Source: Bacillota bacterium
GTDB lineage: Bacteria; Bacillota; Clostridia; Lachnospirales; Lachnospiraceae
NCBI GenBank assembly: GCA_023415655.1
Contig: JAEZKD010000220.1
Coordinates: 1-64,000 of the forward strand
DNA: 64,000 nt
Reading direction: 5' to 3'
The position numbers and the translations under genes were made by a program. Under the pieces are notes generated by a model that made no database searches, was not told the origin of the DNA, and was given only the letters and a program-made list of their open reading frames with translations. Positions 18,075-27,017 of the stretch are shown here, one piece after another. Position 1 is the stretch's first letter. The number at the start of each line of letters is the position of its first letter.

Positions 18075-18511
18075 TTCTTTTCCTTCTTTCTCTCTAATTC
18101 TAGGCTGATCCATTGATGAAACGAATCTCATATCTTCCATAGAAAAGCCATAGCAACTTTAACACACATTGAATGCGCTACTTCTCCGATTCTACGCATA
18201 CTTCATCATCATACCATACTATTGAATATTTTTGAATGAAATATTTTTACAATTACGCATTTTTTTAAGATTTTTGTCGGAACTATTTTTATATCGACAT
18301 AACTAGTCAAATATCTAATAGCTTAATATAATTTAATGTCTAATTTCCCAAAATAAGGCTGTCGCATAACCAGGTTTTAACTCTAAACAGCATCTAATAT
18401 TCGCTTCTATGAAGTAACGAATCTAGTAACCTCTTTAGATTATAAACTCAGATTATGCGACAGCCCTTTGTTTCCTTACGTTATTGTCGACATTAGAATA
18501 ATATGTAAGAA
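18075..18511. other. Intergenic region between rnfC and spoIIID
   Basis: No gene is visible in 437 bp. The right part holds the spoIIID terminator (18357-18466). The left 280 bp are very AT-rich and must contain the rnf promoter; a TATGAT box (minus strand, near 18215) is present without a good -35. Confidence 0.5.
18357..18466 (-). terminator. Long-range hairpin downstream of spoIIID
   Basis: A perfect 13-bp stem (18357-18369 with 18454-18466, core GGCTGTCGCATAA) encloses an 84-nt loop. Its position just after spoIIID suggests a terminator or 3' stabiliser. The same GCGACAGCC core recurs in the hairpin at 22190. Confidence 0.55.
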
Positions 18512-18802
18512 TTAGTACCCCTGAAGAGATTTTCCCTTATGAAGGTATTTTTCTTTTGTTGCCAAACCGCCCCTAATATGTCGTTCCGACTTATTCAAAT
18601 CCAATACAAGTCTTGCACGTTCTGCTAAGGAAGGGTTGACTTGTAATAAACGTTCGGTAACATCTTTATGCACCGTTGATTTGGAAATTCCGAACTGCCT
18701 AGCGGTTTGTCGCACAGTTGCATTATTCTCAATAATATATGCAGCGATTTCTGCAGCACGTTCCTCGATTTGTTTATGCTTAAACAAATTGGAGCCTTTC
18801 AT
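18512..18802 (-). CDS. spoIIID: Sporulation transcription factor SpoIIID
   Basis: A 96-residue DNA-binding protein that in Bacillus and Clostridium adjusts the sigma-E regulon in the mother cell. The helix-turn-helix reads TVRQTARQFGISKSTVHKD, followed by the conserved VNPSLAERARLVLDLNKSERHIRGGLATKEKY. Length and end match the family. The start at 18800-18802 (MKGSNLFKHKQ) is supported by GGGTGG upstream; an in-frame TTG 25 codons earlier adds unrelated residues and is rejected. The gene shows that the organism is a spore former. It appears monocistronic with a hairpin downstream. Confidence 0.95.
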   Translation of the reverse strand: MKGSNLFKHKQIEERAAEIAAYIIENNATVRQTARQFGISKSTVHKDVTERLLQVNPSLAERARLVLDLNKSERHIRGGLATKEKYLHKGKSLQGY

Positions 18803-18946
18803 GAAGTTCCACCCGAAATACTTGTTTTTATAATTTATTCGAAGACAACCGAATTTATGCTTATTACAAAATGACAATGATGAGTTTACTTCATTTTTTC
18901 AACTATATCTTGTATTTCAGATTCAAGTGTTCCAATGAAATTTGAT

Positions 18947-19519
18947 TTATAACATATTCTTTCTTAGTTTTTTCCAATACCTTACTATGAATTCATGATA
19001 AGCTAAATCATAGATAATTAGTACAAGCTGTCCACCACATAATAATAAAAGCATTGTGACAGATGATAATTGCCCTGCAAATATTAGTTTGGGAGCAAAG
19101 ATGAGTATAGGTATATAAATCACATTAAAAATAATAATTTTCCACAACCAAAGAAAACGATTGATTAAAGGTTTGGATACCTTTTCATGTTCCAACGTAG
19201 CCAGTTTTTTCATATGTTGATTTACAAGTAATTTGCGTATGAGTTCTGTAGCTAATAAATAACCTGACATTGCAGCAAAGGTAAGGCAATATAGTTTATT
19301 CGGAGCTAGAATCAAAGAGAGAAACACACTAGCAAGATAAAACGCGATCCCATAGGAAAGGTTCGTTTCTAAGTAAGCAACTCCAACTAGATAAGAGCCT
19401 GCTGCTAAAAAGAAGAAGGTACTCGTCTCAATAACAGAACCTAAAATGGTACAACTCACCGCAATTGCTAATAAAAGCCCTAAAAAAGCTAATCTCTTCG
19501 TGCCTAAATGCATGTGCAC
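18947..19519 (-). CDS. Membrane protein of unknown function, third gene of a J-domain unit
   Basis: I do not recognise a family. The 190-residue protein has about six hydrophobic segments (LAFLGLLLAIAVSCTILGSVI, FFFLAAGSYLVGVAYL, IAFYLASVFLSLILA, a central pair, then VTMLLLLCGGQLVLIIYDL) and a basic C-terminus. The GTG start (VHMHLGTKRL, codon at 19517-19519) is chosen because GGAGG lies 6 nt upstream; the ATG two codons on is further from the site. It overlaps the 3' end of the J-domain gene by 16 bp, so translation is probably coupled. It is the last of three genes (DUF5685, J-domain, membrane) that seem to form one unit. Confidence 0.7.
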   Translation of the reverse strand: MHMHLGTKRLAFLGLLLAIAVSCTILGSVIETSTFFFLAAGSYLVGVAYLETNLSYGIAFYLASVFLSLILAPNKLYCLTFAAMSGYLLATELIRKLLVNQHMKKLATLEHEKVSKPLINRFLWLWKIIIFNVIYIPILIFAPKLIFAGQLSSVTMLLLLCGGQLVLIIYDLAYHEFIVRYWKKLRKNML

Positions 19520-20109
19520 AAATCGCCTCCCATACATTCGCAGCATTGATCTGCAATACATAAATTACAGCACATATCTCCTGCATCCATTCCCCCTCTA
19601 CCATAGCCATAACCTGTGTTGTTATAGCGTTGGCTACCATAGGACAATTGATTCAGTAAATTACGATATTGTAAATTCGATGGTTCCATGGAAGAGGCAG
19701 TCCTTGCATGTTCTACTGCAATCATATTATTTCCAAGTCCAAGGTTGGCTACAGCACTTAGATAGTACCATTGAGCCGTACGATTATTAATTCCAGATAG
19801 AATTGCAACTGCATCATGATATCTTCTACTATTGATTAACTGAGCAACCTCATTTAATTCTCCTGATCCAGAATAGGTTTGGTTGGAATAAGAAGAACTT
19901 GAGTAGCCACCCCCGTTTTGGCGTTCATTCATAATCGTATCATATGCTTCTTGAACTTCTTTGAATTTTTCTTCTGCTAAACCAGCCAGTGGATTATCCG
20001 CATAAGAATCTGGATGATATTTTCTACTTAATTCGCGATATGCTTTCTTAATTTCATCATCTGTTGCTGTTCTTGAAACTCCAAGAACCTGATATGGATC
20101 CTGTGTCAT
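19504..20109 (-). CDS. J-domain protein with cysteine-rich tail
   Basis: Residues 3-66 form a J domain (DPYQVLGVSRTATDDEIKKAYRELSRKYHPDSYADNP) with the essential HPD, so it should stimulate a DnaK-type chaperone. A Gly/Ser/Tyr linker and a region resembling helical repeats (LINSRRYHDAVAILSGI, WYYLSAVANLGLGNN) follow. The last 25 residues hold eight cysteines (DMCCNLCIADQCCECM then GDLCTC). There is no central zinc-finger domain, so it is not DnaJ itself. It lies 2 bp after the DUF5685 gene and overlaps the next membrane-protein gene. A client cannot be named; the cysteine tail may bind metal. Confidence 0.85.
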   Translation of the reverse strand: MTQDPYQVLGVSRTATDDEIKKAYRELSRKYHPDSYADNPLAGLAEEKFKEVQEAYDTIMNERQNGGGYSSSSYSNQTYSGSGELNEVAQLINSRRYHDAVAILSGINNRTAQWYYLSAVANLGLGNNMIAVEHARTASSMEPSNLQYRNLLNQLSYGSQRYNNTGYGYGRGGMDAGDMCCNLCIADQCCECMGGDLCTCI

Positions 20110-20111
20110 AA

Positions 20112-20951
20112 TTATAGTTCCTTCCCTTCATCATCTTGTTTATTCTTTTTATCCTCATATTTTTTCCAAACTCCGGCGTAAAGTATGTTACGAAGTAGTT
20201 CAACATCCCATACTAACGGAAGCTTTTCAAAAGCCTTCGTACATTCCGCCATCATCATGGTTAATATCTCCTTGATATCCTCTTCAAAGGTTTCTTTGTT
20301 TGCGATTGACTTTAATGGATTATAATTACCCTTTTTCCTATCGTCTTCCAAATCATCATATGCATCTAGTATATAAATAAACTTGCCAAGATAAAAACCT
20401 ACGAGTTTAAGAGACTCTTCCCATTGGTCTTTTTGATACACAAAGAGTTCCGCCATCAGTTCACCAAAGGGACGACAAATAACATCTAGATTCTGTTCCT
20501 GCTCTCTTTCTAGTTCATTTAATCTTTGTAGACACTCTTTTATTTTCTCACACTGTCGTTGATATTTTTTCTCAACCTTATGATACCTTCTTTTTAGAAT
20601 TCTTGCACCAGATAATCCTAAAATACTTTTATCATCCGACCAATCATCCTTCAATTTGTGATATGTTAAGGCAATATTCATGTCCGCAGCATAATCACTA
20701 ATTTCATTCGTGATAATCCAATGTTTTGAGGTTGGATGCGCCAAACAACGTTTTCGTGCCTGAGTCACTTGACTCTCATATAGAGAAGTTAGTACGATAA
20801 TCAAGAATGTCATATCATAAGTTAATGTCATCTGACCAAATCGACCATAGCGTTTCTTTAATTGGTGACATAGCCCACAATAATATGCCTTATATTTATA
20901 GTACTCCTTTACCTTTAGCTCCTGCTTGTTAATATTAACATATCCAAACAT
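20112..20951 (-). CDS. DUF5685 family protein
   Basis: A 279-residue, mostly helical protein. The N-terminus FGYVNINKQELKVKEYYKYKAYYCGLCHQLKKRYG, with a CxxC, is typical of DUF5685. The middle resembles an all-helical bundle (FYLGKFIYILDAYDDLEDDRKKGNYNP) whose DxxDDxxxD pattern recalls trans-isoprenyl synthases or phytoene-synthase-like folds, although the family is uncharacterised. AAGGAGGAG precedes the start. The next gene, a J-domain protein, begins after 2 bp, so the two are almost certainly co-translated. The conserved pairing suggests a chaperone-assisted partner, but that is inference. Confidence 0.8.
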   Translation of the reverse strand: MFGYVNINKQELKVKEYYKYKAYYCGLCHQLKKRYGRFGQMTLTYDMTFLIIVLTSLYESQVTQARKRCLAHPTSKHWIITNEISDYAADMNIALTYHKLKDDWSDDKSILGLSGARILKRRYHKVEKKYQRQCEKIKECLQRLNELEREQEQNLDVICRPFGELMAELFVYQKDQWEESLKLVGFYLGKFIYILDAYDDLEDDRKKGNYNPLKSIANKETFEEDIKEILTMMMAECTKAFEKLPLVWDVELLRNILYAGVWKKYEDKKNKQDDEGKEL

Positions 20952-21041
20952 GAACTCCTCCTTCTCTGTACATAATCATTAAGCACATTATATCAGCTAT
21001 ATCACCAAGATTCATCTAAAACCTCATATTTTAATAATAAT

Positions 21042-21401
21042 TTAAGACAATATTTGCTTTTTCCATTCGTCTTCTTTAAATCCAAACAAAACAAAATTGT
21101 CCCCAATGAGTAATGGTCGTTTCACAAGCATCCCATTACTTGCAAGACAATCATAAATTTCTTGTTCTGTCATAACTTTTATTTTTTCTTTTAAATTCAT
21201 CTCACGATATACAACCCCACTTGTGTTGAAAAAGCTTGTAAGTGGTTTCTCTGTTTTTTTCTTAAAAGAAATTAATTCATCCTTTGTCGGTGGTTTTTCC
21301 TTAATATCTCGTTCATCGAATGAAACCTGATGTTGTTCTAACCATTTTTTTGCATTTTTACAGGTAGAACAATTGGAATAACCAAAAAATAAATATGACA
21401 T
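21042..21401 (-). CDS. ArsC/Spx family thioredoxin-fold protein
   Basis: A 119-residue protein of the ArsC-Spx-MgsR family. It begins with a thioredoxin-like strand and CSTCKNAKKWLEQH, where C14-x2-C17 is a redox switch as in Spx/MgsR. The remaining fold (DIKEKPPTKDELISF, NTSGVVYREMNL, LVKRPLLIGDNFVLFGFKEDEW) is complete. Family members are either arsenate reductases or RNA-polymerase-binding regulators of thiol stress. Length and motif fit the Spx/MgsR/YusI side better, but this is not decisive. GGAGGT precedes the start. A superoxide dismutase lies divergent at 21498, so shared oxidative-stress control is possible. Confidence 0.85.
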   Translation of the reverse strand: MSYLFFGYSNCSTCKNAKKWLEQHQVSFDERDIKEKPPTKDELISFKKKTEKPLTSFFNTSGVVYREMNLKEKIKVMTEQEIYDCLASNGMLVKRPLLIGDNFVLFGFKEDEWKKQILS

Positions 21402-21497
21402 GTGTAATAACCTCCAATGATACTTAAATGTTTTATGAAACTATCCACATCCATCTTCATAGATTATACTAAACGGATTTTATAGGATGTTTTCATT

Positions 21498-22169
21498 ATG
21501 AATCAAATACATCAAACTTATCCATTTCAATTATTGCCGTTACCTTATAAAGAAGACAGTCTTTGTCCTAACATCAGTGCAGTAACTCTATCCTTTCATC
21601 ATGGAAAGCATTTAAAGACATACGTGAATAATTTGAATAAGGTTTTAGAACCATATCCAATGTACCACACTTGGACGCTAGAAGCACTTGTTACCTATTA
21701 TTACCTGCTTCCACAAGAGCTACAGATCCCTGTTCGTAACAATGCTGGTGGTGTTTATAACCATGATTTTTACTTTTCCTCTTTAAAACCTATCACATGT
21801 CTTGAAGATAAGCATCAAAACTACGATACCAATTCCACCATGGAGGAATTCTCACCAGATGAATTCTTTCTGCTATTTCGTCAAAGCTTCCAAAGCTATG
21901 AACAATTTAAAGAACGGTTTAAACAGAGTGCATTGAGTGTTTTTGGCTCTGGATATGCATGGCTTGTTCTAAATATGAAAAATGAATTAGCTATCATGAC
22001 AACTCCAAATCAAGATTGTCCCCTCGCTCAAGGCTTAATACCATTATTAAATATAGATGTATGGGAACATGCTTACTACCTTGATTACCAGAATCGCAGA
22101 AATGATTACATTGATCAATGGTTTGAATTAGTGAATTGGACAGTTGTTGCTAATCGAATGATTTATTAA
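21498..22169 (+). CDS. Superoxide dismutase, Mn/Fe family
   Basis: A 223-residue Fe/Mn superoxide dismutase that converts superoxide to oxygen and peroxide in the cytoplasm. All four metal ligands are visible: His in SFHHGKH, His in YNHDFYF, and Asp and His in DVWEHAYYLDY. Two positions are unusual: the normal GSGWAWL is GSGYAWL, and NHxF(Y/W)W is NHDFYF. The TTPNQDCPL segment carries the Gln of the Mn-type pattern, while NAGGVYNH lacks the Fe-type Gln, so manganese or cambialistic use is more likely; this is inference. The gene is alone, divergent from the Spx-like gene, and closes with a hairpin at 22190. Confidence 0.88.
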   Translation: MNQIHQTYPFQLLPLPYKEDSLCPNISAVTLSFHHGKHLKTYVNNLNKVLEPYPMYHTWTLEALVTYYYLLPQELQIPVRNNAGGVYNHDFYFSSLKPITCLEDKHQNYDTNSTMEEFSPDEFFLLFRQSFQSYEQFKERFKQSALSVFGSGYAWLVLNMKNELAIMTTPNQDCPLAQGLIPLLNIDVWEHAYYLDYQNRRNDYIDQWFELVNWTVVANRMIY

Positions 22170-22187
22170 CCATTATTCTAACCAAGA

Positions 22188-22222
22188 AAGAGGCTGGCGC
22201 ATCTTCACGCGACAGCCTCCTC
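22188..22222. terminator. Terminator between SOD and foldase gene
   Basis: An 11-bp stem with one mismatch (22190-22200 with 22209-22219, GAGGCTG/CAGCCTC) lies between convergent genes. It shares the GCGACAGCC arm with the hairpin at 18454-18466. Confidence 0.65.
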
Positions 22223-22238
22223 CATATTTCCGAAATTA

Positions 22239-24494
22239 CTATTCAACAATATTGGATACACTTCTTAAGAATTCAATTGTCTTTTCCTGAAGTAATACCT
22301 TCTCAAGCTCGTCTCGTCCTCCATAACTAGCTTCTAGGTCTTCTGTCGTCTCATATCCATACTGTAAGTTGATTTCCTCAACTCTCTGCTGATACTCGTC
22401 CTCTGTTAAAGTAATACCCTCTAATTTAGCAATCTCAGCAAGCACATAGGTTTCCTTCACATATAAATCTGCATAAAATTTAATCTGAGCATAGAACTCA
22501 TCCAGACTCATTTGAAAACCAGTCGCTGCAAAAGTTTCAAGATCAACTCCATAATATTGTGCATAATACTCATACATACTTAGCATTTCTGTTTCTTTCT
22601 CATCAATCTCACGTTGATTAACATTCGTAAAGGTTGCATTAGCTACCACTTGAGAAATAATCTCTTCATCAATCGCACTTTGTATATCAAATTCTTTCGT
22701 TTCTAAAATTCCTTGGTATACATAGTCTTTATATTCCTCAGTTGTTGTATAGTCTGTATTATATGCAACAAATTCATCAGTAAATTCACGCTTACCAATG
22801 GCATTCACAGTAACCGTAAATTCCGCAGCTTTTCCTGCTAATTCAGCACTACCGTATGCTTCTGGGAAGGTAACCTTTACAATCACAGTTTCTCCAACGC
22901 TAGCTCCAATCAACTGGTCTTCAAATCCATCGATAAATGTATTGGTTCCAATTCCTAGTTCACTATCAGTTGCACTTCCACCACTGAATTCTGCTCCATC
23001 CACCGTTCCAACATAGTCAATATTAACAAAGTCACCCTCTTTAACAATGTTTCGATCGGTCACAGGAATCATATCAGAATATAGTTCAACAAATGCTTTT
23101 ATTTCTTCTTGAATTTCTTCCTCTGTTACCTCTAGCATTGGTTTTTGAATTGAGATACCTGTATACTCTCCTAAGGTGAATTCAAAGAAGCCTTCCTCAG
23201 AACTCTCTGCGTCTTCATTATCGGTATCAGAAATACCAAGAAATGAGCTATAAGCGGATAATCCAAGACGATCGACAATCGTTTTTATATACTCATCAAT
23301 GGCATCTTCCCCGATTTGGGCAGCGTACTCACTTGGGTTCACTACGTTATCTTCTGTAATCGTAAGAATTTCTTTGAATTCCTTGCTTGATTGATAGGTT
23401 CCATTAAGTTCAATCAAAGAAAGTCCACCAACTTCTAGATTCCCAGCGATTTTTTGATCAGAGCCAGTTAAAAACGAGAACTTATATTCGGTATCCTTAA
23501 CATCTAACTCAATGATACGGCCCACAATCAGTCCCTCTTCATCGACATAGCATGTCATGGTTAGAACTTCATCATCACTTACCGAAGCTGAAAGCTCCTT
23601 TGTTTTTGTGCTCAAGGAATCCATCAAGGTCTTATAATCAGATTTTTTCATTCCAACTTCACTTAAAACCTGGAACATGTCATCGTCTGCTTTCATGATT
23701 GAAAACTGATTGGAAAGCTCCTTTAAAGCCTCTGCCACTGGGTATGTAACAACTATCTTTGTCCCTTTAAATGTAACCTCACCAAGCGTAAATTCTTGCG
23801 CTTTCTCAAGCTCCACTGATAAGTCTAGAGCATTCACAAAATCTTTAAGGTAGTTCGAGATAAGCTTAGGTGCTTTTTCTGCACTCAATAAGGATGTGAT
23901 AGTGATATCTTCACCAAACACTGATATTAATTTTTCAGATAGTTCTGGGAATTGAGCATACACTCCCTGATTTTTTTTATCAACAATCGTCGTAACATCC
24001 AAAACAGAATTAGTTCCATAGCTTAGAACATAATCCGTCTGAAGCTGCTGCTGTTTATATTGATTTGCTATTTGAATTCGTATCTTATCAATTGGTACCG
24101 ATAAAAAACTTGTAATATTAGCATTTAGAGATAAATTTATGTCTGCCTCCATGCTACCTTCCTTAGCTTGTGAGGTGATGGCTGCTAAAAGTAGATTGAG
24201 TGTATTATTTTTTTCAACCCAAGTATAGTATGTAGAGTCGCTTGCAACGGTTTGATACAACGTATTAACAATCCTTCTAGGACCAAAGATAAGAACACAA
24301 CCTCCTGTAATAGCAACGATAATTAATGTTGCTATCAATGCGATGAGACCTTTTTTCTTCTTTTTCACTGGAGCCTCTAATATAACACCATTTAAATTCG
24401 TTGTCGTGGTAAACTCTGTACCATAGTTCATCTCATCTGTTTCCCTATCTCTTTGTTCCTCTGTCGTAAGATTTTCTTCCTTTTGTTCGTCCAT
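22239..24494 (-). CDS. Membrane-anchored trigger-factor-like peptidyl-prolyl isomerase with large N-terminal domain
   Basis: A 751-residue protein. A charged cytoplasmic start of about 45 residues precedes one membrane helix (LIALIATLIIVAITGGCVLIF, about 50-70). A region of about 350 residues then has no family I recognise; it contains repeated beta-type segments and a long Asp/Ser pattern. From about 480 to 570 there is an FKBP domain (EGDFVNIDYVGTVDGAEFSGG, FIDGFEDQLIGASVGE). The final 180 residues resemble the trigger-factor chaperone arm (DEFYAQIKFYADLYVKE). The last two parts closely match the lipoprotein at 24581, so the two are paralogues. It should fold exported proteins outside the membrane. 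A terminator lies between the two genes. Confidence 0.8.
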   Translation of the reverse strand: MDEQKEENLTTEEQRDRETDEMNYGTEFTTTTNLNGVILEAPVKKKKKGLIALIATLIIVAITGGCVLIFGPRRIVNTLYQTVASDSTYYTWVEKNNTLNLLLAAITSQAKEGSMEADINLSLNANITSFLSVPIDKIRIQIANQYKQQQLQTDYVLSYGTNSVLDVTTIVDKKNQGVYAQFPELSEKLISVFGEDITITSLLSAEKAPKLISNYLKDFVNALDLSVELEKAQEFTLGEVTFKGTKIVVTYPVAEALKELSNQFSIMKADDDMFQVLSEVGMKKSDYKTLMDSLSTKTKELSASVSDDEVLTMTCYVDEEGLIVGRIIELDVKDTEYKFSFLTGSDQKIAGNLEVGGLSLIELNGTYQSSKEFKEILTITEDNVVNPSEYAAQIGEDAIDEYIKTIVDRLGLSAYSSFLGISDTDNEDAESSEEGFFEFTLGEYTGISIQKPMLEVTEEEIQEEIKAFVELYSDMIPVTDRNIVKEGDFVNIDYVGTVDGAEFSGGSATDSELGIGTNTFIDGFEDQLIGASVGETVIVKVTFPEAYGSAELAGKAAEFTVTVNAIGKREFTDEFVAYNTDYTTTEEYKDYVYQGILETKEFDIQSAIDEEIISQVVANATFTNVNQREIDEKETEMLSMYEYYAQYYGVDLETFAATGFQMSLDEFYAQIKFYADLYVKETYVLAEIAKLEGITLTEDEYQQRVEEINLQYGYETTEDLEASYGGRDELEKVLLQEKTIEFLRSVSNIVE

Positions 24495-24543
24495 AGCACT
24501 CTCCCTTAACCAATTTTTTATCTATCTTTTTACTCTATTCATA

Positions 24544-24572
24544 AAAAGGGAGCTGATAGCTCCCTTTCATTT
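24544..24572 (-). terminator. Terminator of the FKBP lipoprotein gene
   Basis: AAAGGGAGCT-ATC-AGCTCCCTTTTT on the minus strand is an 8-10 bp stem with a T-tract. It lies between the two foldase genes and would limit read-through into the second. Confidence 0.85.
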
Positions 24573-24580
24573 TTATTCTA

Positions 24581-25636
24581 TTATGCTGGTGTAACCACTG
24601 CAGAAGAGATAATAATATCCATTACTTTGTCCATCAATGCTGAATTTTCTACGATTTCCTTGCCACCCATATCAGTTACAAATTTATCTTTGTCTGTGTA
24701 TCCATACTCTTCCATGTATACAGCAAGTCTTTCTTCATATTCTTCATCACTTAACTTAAGATTCTCTTCTTTTATAATCTCTTCGAACAGATATCTTTGA
24801 CGAACATTAAATTCCGCTGCAGATTTTAATTCGGTATTAAATTCATCTAAAGTCATGCCACCGAAAAAGAAGTAGATATAAGTCTCTAAGTCAACACCGT
24901 ATTGAGTAGCTGCGGACTCATAATTTTGCTTCATATACGTTTCGAAATCATCAAATTCTTTCTGCTGTATTCCTTCAAAGGTAGCATTATCAATTGCTTT
25001 TGTTAAAATATCAAGTTCTTTTTGAGTATTCGCATTGTTTTCTTTAGTTTGTTGTAAATTGGTTCTAATGTATTCTTTATATTCTTCAATGGTTTTATTA
25101 CCATTCGTATCGTTAGCTGCAATAACTTCATCTGTCAATGGTTCTCTTTCACCACTATCGATGTAGTTGATTGTCACAGTAAATACTGCATCTTTACCAG
25201 CTACTTCTGTATTGGAATAATCCTCAGGGAAGGTACAGTTTACATCTACTGTCTCTCCAACATTTTTACCAATAAGTCCATCTTCAAAACCTTCAATAAA
25301 CTGACCAGAGCCAATTGTTAGTGCTGCACCAGTTGCAGTACCACCTTCAAAAGCTACTCCATCAATTTTTCCAACATAGTCAATGTTTACAGTATCTTTG
25401 TCTCTCACGTCCGTACGATCTGTCACTTTAATCGGTGTTCCGTAGGTTTCATTAAAAGAGTCTAATCTTTCCTCAATTTCCTCTTCTGTTACTTCCGTGG
25501 ATGGCATTGTAACTTCAATCCCTTTGTACTGTCCTAATGTTACTTTCACATTACTTTCTTTGTCCTTATTTCCACATGCTACCATAGTTAGCATTAAACT
25601 CAAACATGTCCCCAATAATAATGCTCTTTTTTTCAT
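24581..25636 (-). CDS. FKBP/trigger-factor-like foldase lipoprotein
   Basis: A 351-residue lipoprotein: signal peptide MKKRALLLGTCLSLMLTMVAC with the lipobox MVAC, so it sits on the outer face of the membrane. An FKBP-type isomerase domain spans about 85-170 (VNIDYVGKIDGVAFEGG, FIEGFEDGLIGKNVGE, FTVTINYID). A helical trigger-factor C-terminal arm follows (EYKEYIRTNLQQTKEN, TLDEFNTELKSAAEFNVRQRY). Such proteins act as extracytoplasmic folding helpers, comparable in role to PrsA. The start follows GAGAGGA. It precedes a larger paralogue at 22239 on the same strand, with a terminator between them. Confidence 0.88.
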   Translation of the reverse strand: MKKRALLLGTCLSLMLTMVACGNKDKESNVKVTLGQYKGIEVTMPSTEVTEEEIEERLDSFNETYGTPIKVTDRTDVRDKDTVNIDYVGKIDGVAFEGGTATGAALTIGSGQFIEGFEDGLIGKNVGETVDVNCTFPEDYSNTEVAGKDAVFTVTINYIDSGEREPLTDEVIAANDTNGNKTIEEYKEYIRTNLQQTKENNANTQKELDILTKAIDNATFEGIQQKEFDDFETYMKQNYESAATQYGVDLETYIYFFFGGMTLDEFNTELKSAAEFNVRQRYLFEEIIKEENLKLSDEEYEERLAVYMEEYGYTDKDKFVTDMGGKEIVENSALMDKVMDIIISSAVVTPA

Positions 25637-25799
25637 TCTATTTTCCTCTCTGAACCATAATAGTTATTACACTATATTATCGTATCTGATTAGTATATTA
25701 GATTGCCCAACCGATAGACTATTTCTTTATATCACACTTTATTAAAAAAAGAAAGGCTTTCAATAAAGTTCACATAAAATTCAACATTGATACAACCCA

Positions 25800-25838
25800 A
25801 AAAGGCTATTGCATGAATCCCTATGCAATAGCCCAAAA
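25800..25838 (-). terminator. Terminator of the GH105 gene
   Basis: GGCTATTGCAT (25804-25814) pairs perfectly with ATGCAATAGCC (25823-25833). On the minus strand it is followed by TTTTTGG. Confidence 0.85.
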
Positions 25839-25851
25839 TTTAGATTCCTGT

Positions 25852-26979
25852 CTATTGATCTAATCTTAACATTTCGGTATACGCTAATAGAAATGGTCCT
25901 ACACCTTTTGCATCGTCCTTAACGATTGGTTCTGACATATAATAATCATAACTTCCATCACGCATTTCCTTGCCACCAAGCCCAGCAACAAGACAGATTC
26001 CTCCAAGACTCATTTTCCCTTCCTCTGTATGTAGATACTTCGAACAAATCCCATCCATTGCTTTCTTTGCATATTCACGATAACTCTCCGGTAAGAAACC
26101 TAAACGTACACCCTTTAATAGGGCATAAGCCATAATGGAACTTCCACTTGTTTCAAGATAATTTTTTTCGCGTCCAGCCATATTAACAATCTGATACCAC
26201 ATGCCACTTTCATCCTGATATTTTAGCATACTATCTATTAGCTCAATAAAGATTTGCTTTAACTTCTCATACTCTGCTTCAAAATTAGTTGGTTCGCATT
26301 TATCCAAGGTATCAAGTAAAGCCATCGTATACCAACCAAGTGCACGAAGCCAGAAATTCTTTGATAATCCGGTCTCTTTATCACACCAAAACATCTCACG
26401 GGAGGAATCATAGCCATGGTAATACAAGCCTGTTTCCTTATCTCTTAGCAATTCATACACGTTGAAAAATTGATGGAAGATATCCGAATAATTCTTCTTA
26501 TGGTTAAAACGTGTCTCATATTCCATATAAAAGGGTTGTCCCATGTATAAACCATCCAACCATATCTGATTTGGATAAATGAGTTTATGCCAGAAGTTAC
26601 CCTCAACCGTTCTTGGCTGATTTTGTACTTGTTGATATACAAGATCAATTGCTTTACGGTATTTTTCTTTCCCTGTCAGATCATATAATTCGAATAATGT
26701 CTTTCCTGCATTCACATCATCGATATTATATTTCTCTATATGATAACCTTCAATCGTTCCATCCTCATGAACTCGATAGTCAATGAACGCGTCTGCAAAT
26801 TCAAAATATTTCCTATCCTTTGTAATAGCATACATCTCAAGTACTGCTTTGATCATGCAACCATCAATGTAATTCCATTCTGATTTTAATCCAGATTTGA
26901 TCTTTTCAATGTTCCACATTGGGCACTGTGGTGTACTCTTATCGAGCAACTCATTGATATATTTCACAATGATATCCAT
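25852..26979 (-). CDS. Unsaturated rhamnogalacturonyl hydrolase, GH88/GH105 family (YteR-like)
   Basis: A 375-residue cytoplasmic enzyme without signal peptide. It removes the unsaturated uronic acid left at the non-reducing end by rhamnogalacturonan (pectin) lyases. The alpha/alpha-barrel repeats are evident (EMYAITKDRKYFEFADAF, LFELYDLTGKEKY). The two acidic residues that act in YteR correspond to Asp in NIDDVNAG and Asp in QIWLDGLYMGQPF. The start follows GGAGGAT. It is monocistronic, with a cre site in its promoter (27028) and a terminator after it, which points to carbon catabolite repression. GH88 unsaturated glucuronyl hydrolase is the main alternative. Confidence 0.9.
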   Translation of the reverse strand: MDIIVKYINELLDKSTPQCPMWNIEKIKSGLKSEWNYIDGCMIKAVLEMYAITKDRKYFEFADAFIDYRVHEDGTIEGYHIEKYNIDDVNAGKTLFELYDLTGKEKYRKAIDLVYQQVQNQPRTVEGNFWHKLIYPNQIWLDGLYMGQPFYMEYETRFNHKKNYSDIFHQFFNVYELLRDKETGLYYHGYDSSREMFWCDKETGLSKNFWLRALGWYTMALLDTLDKCEPTNFEAEYEKLKQIFIELIDSMLKYQDESGMWYQIVNMAGREKNYLETSGSSIMAYALLKGVRLGFLPESYREYAKKAMDGICSKYLHTEEGKMSLGGICLVAGLGGKEMRDGSYDYYMSEPIVKDDAKGVGPFLLAYTEMLRLDQ

Positions 26980-27017
26980 GTAATATCCTCCTTAGGTGCT
27001 ATGTATAATAATTAGGA

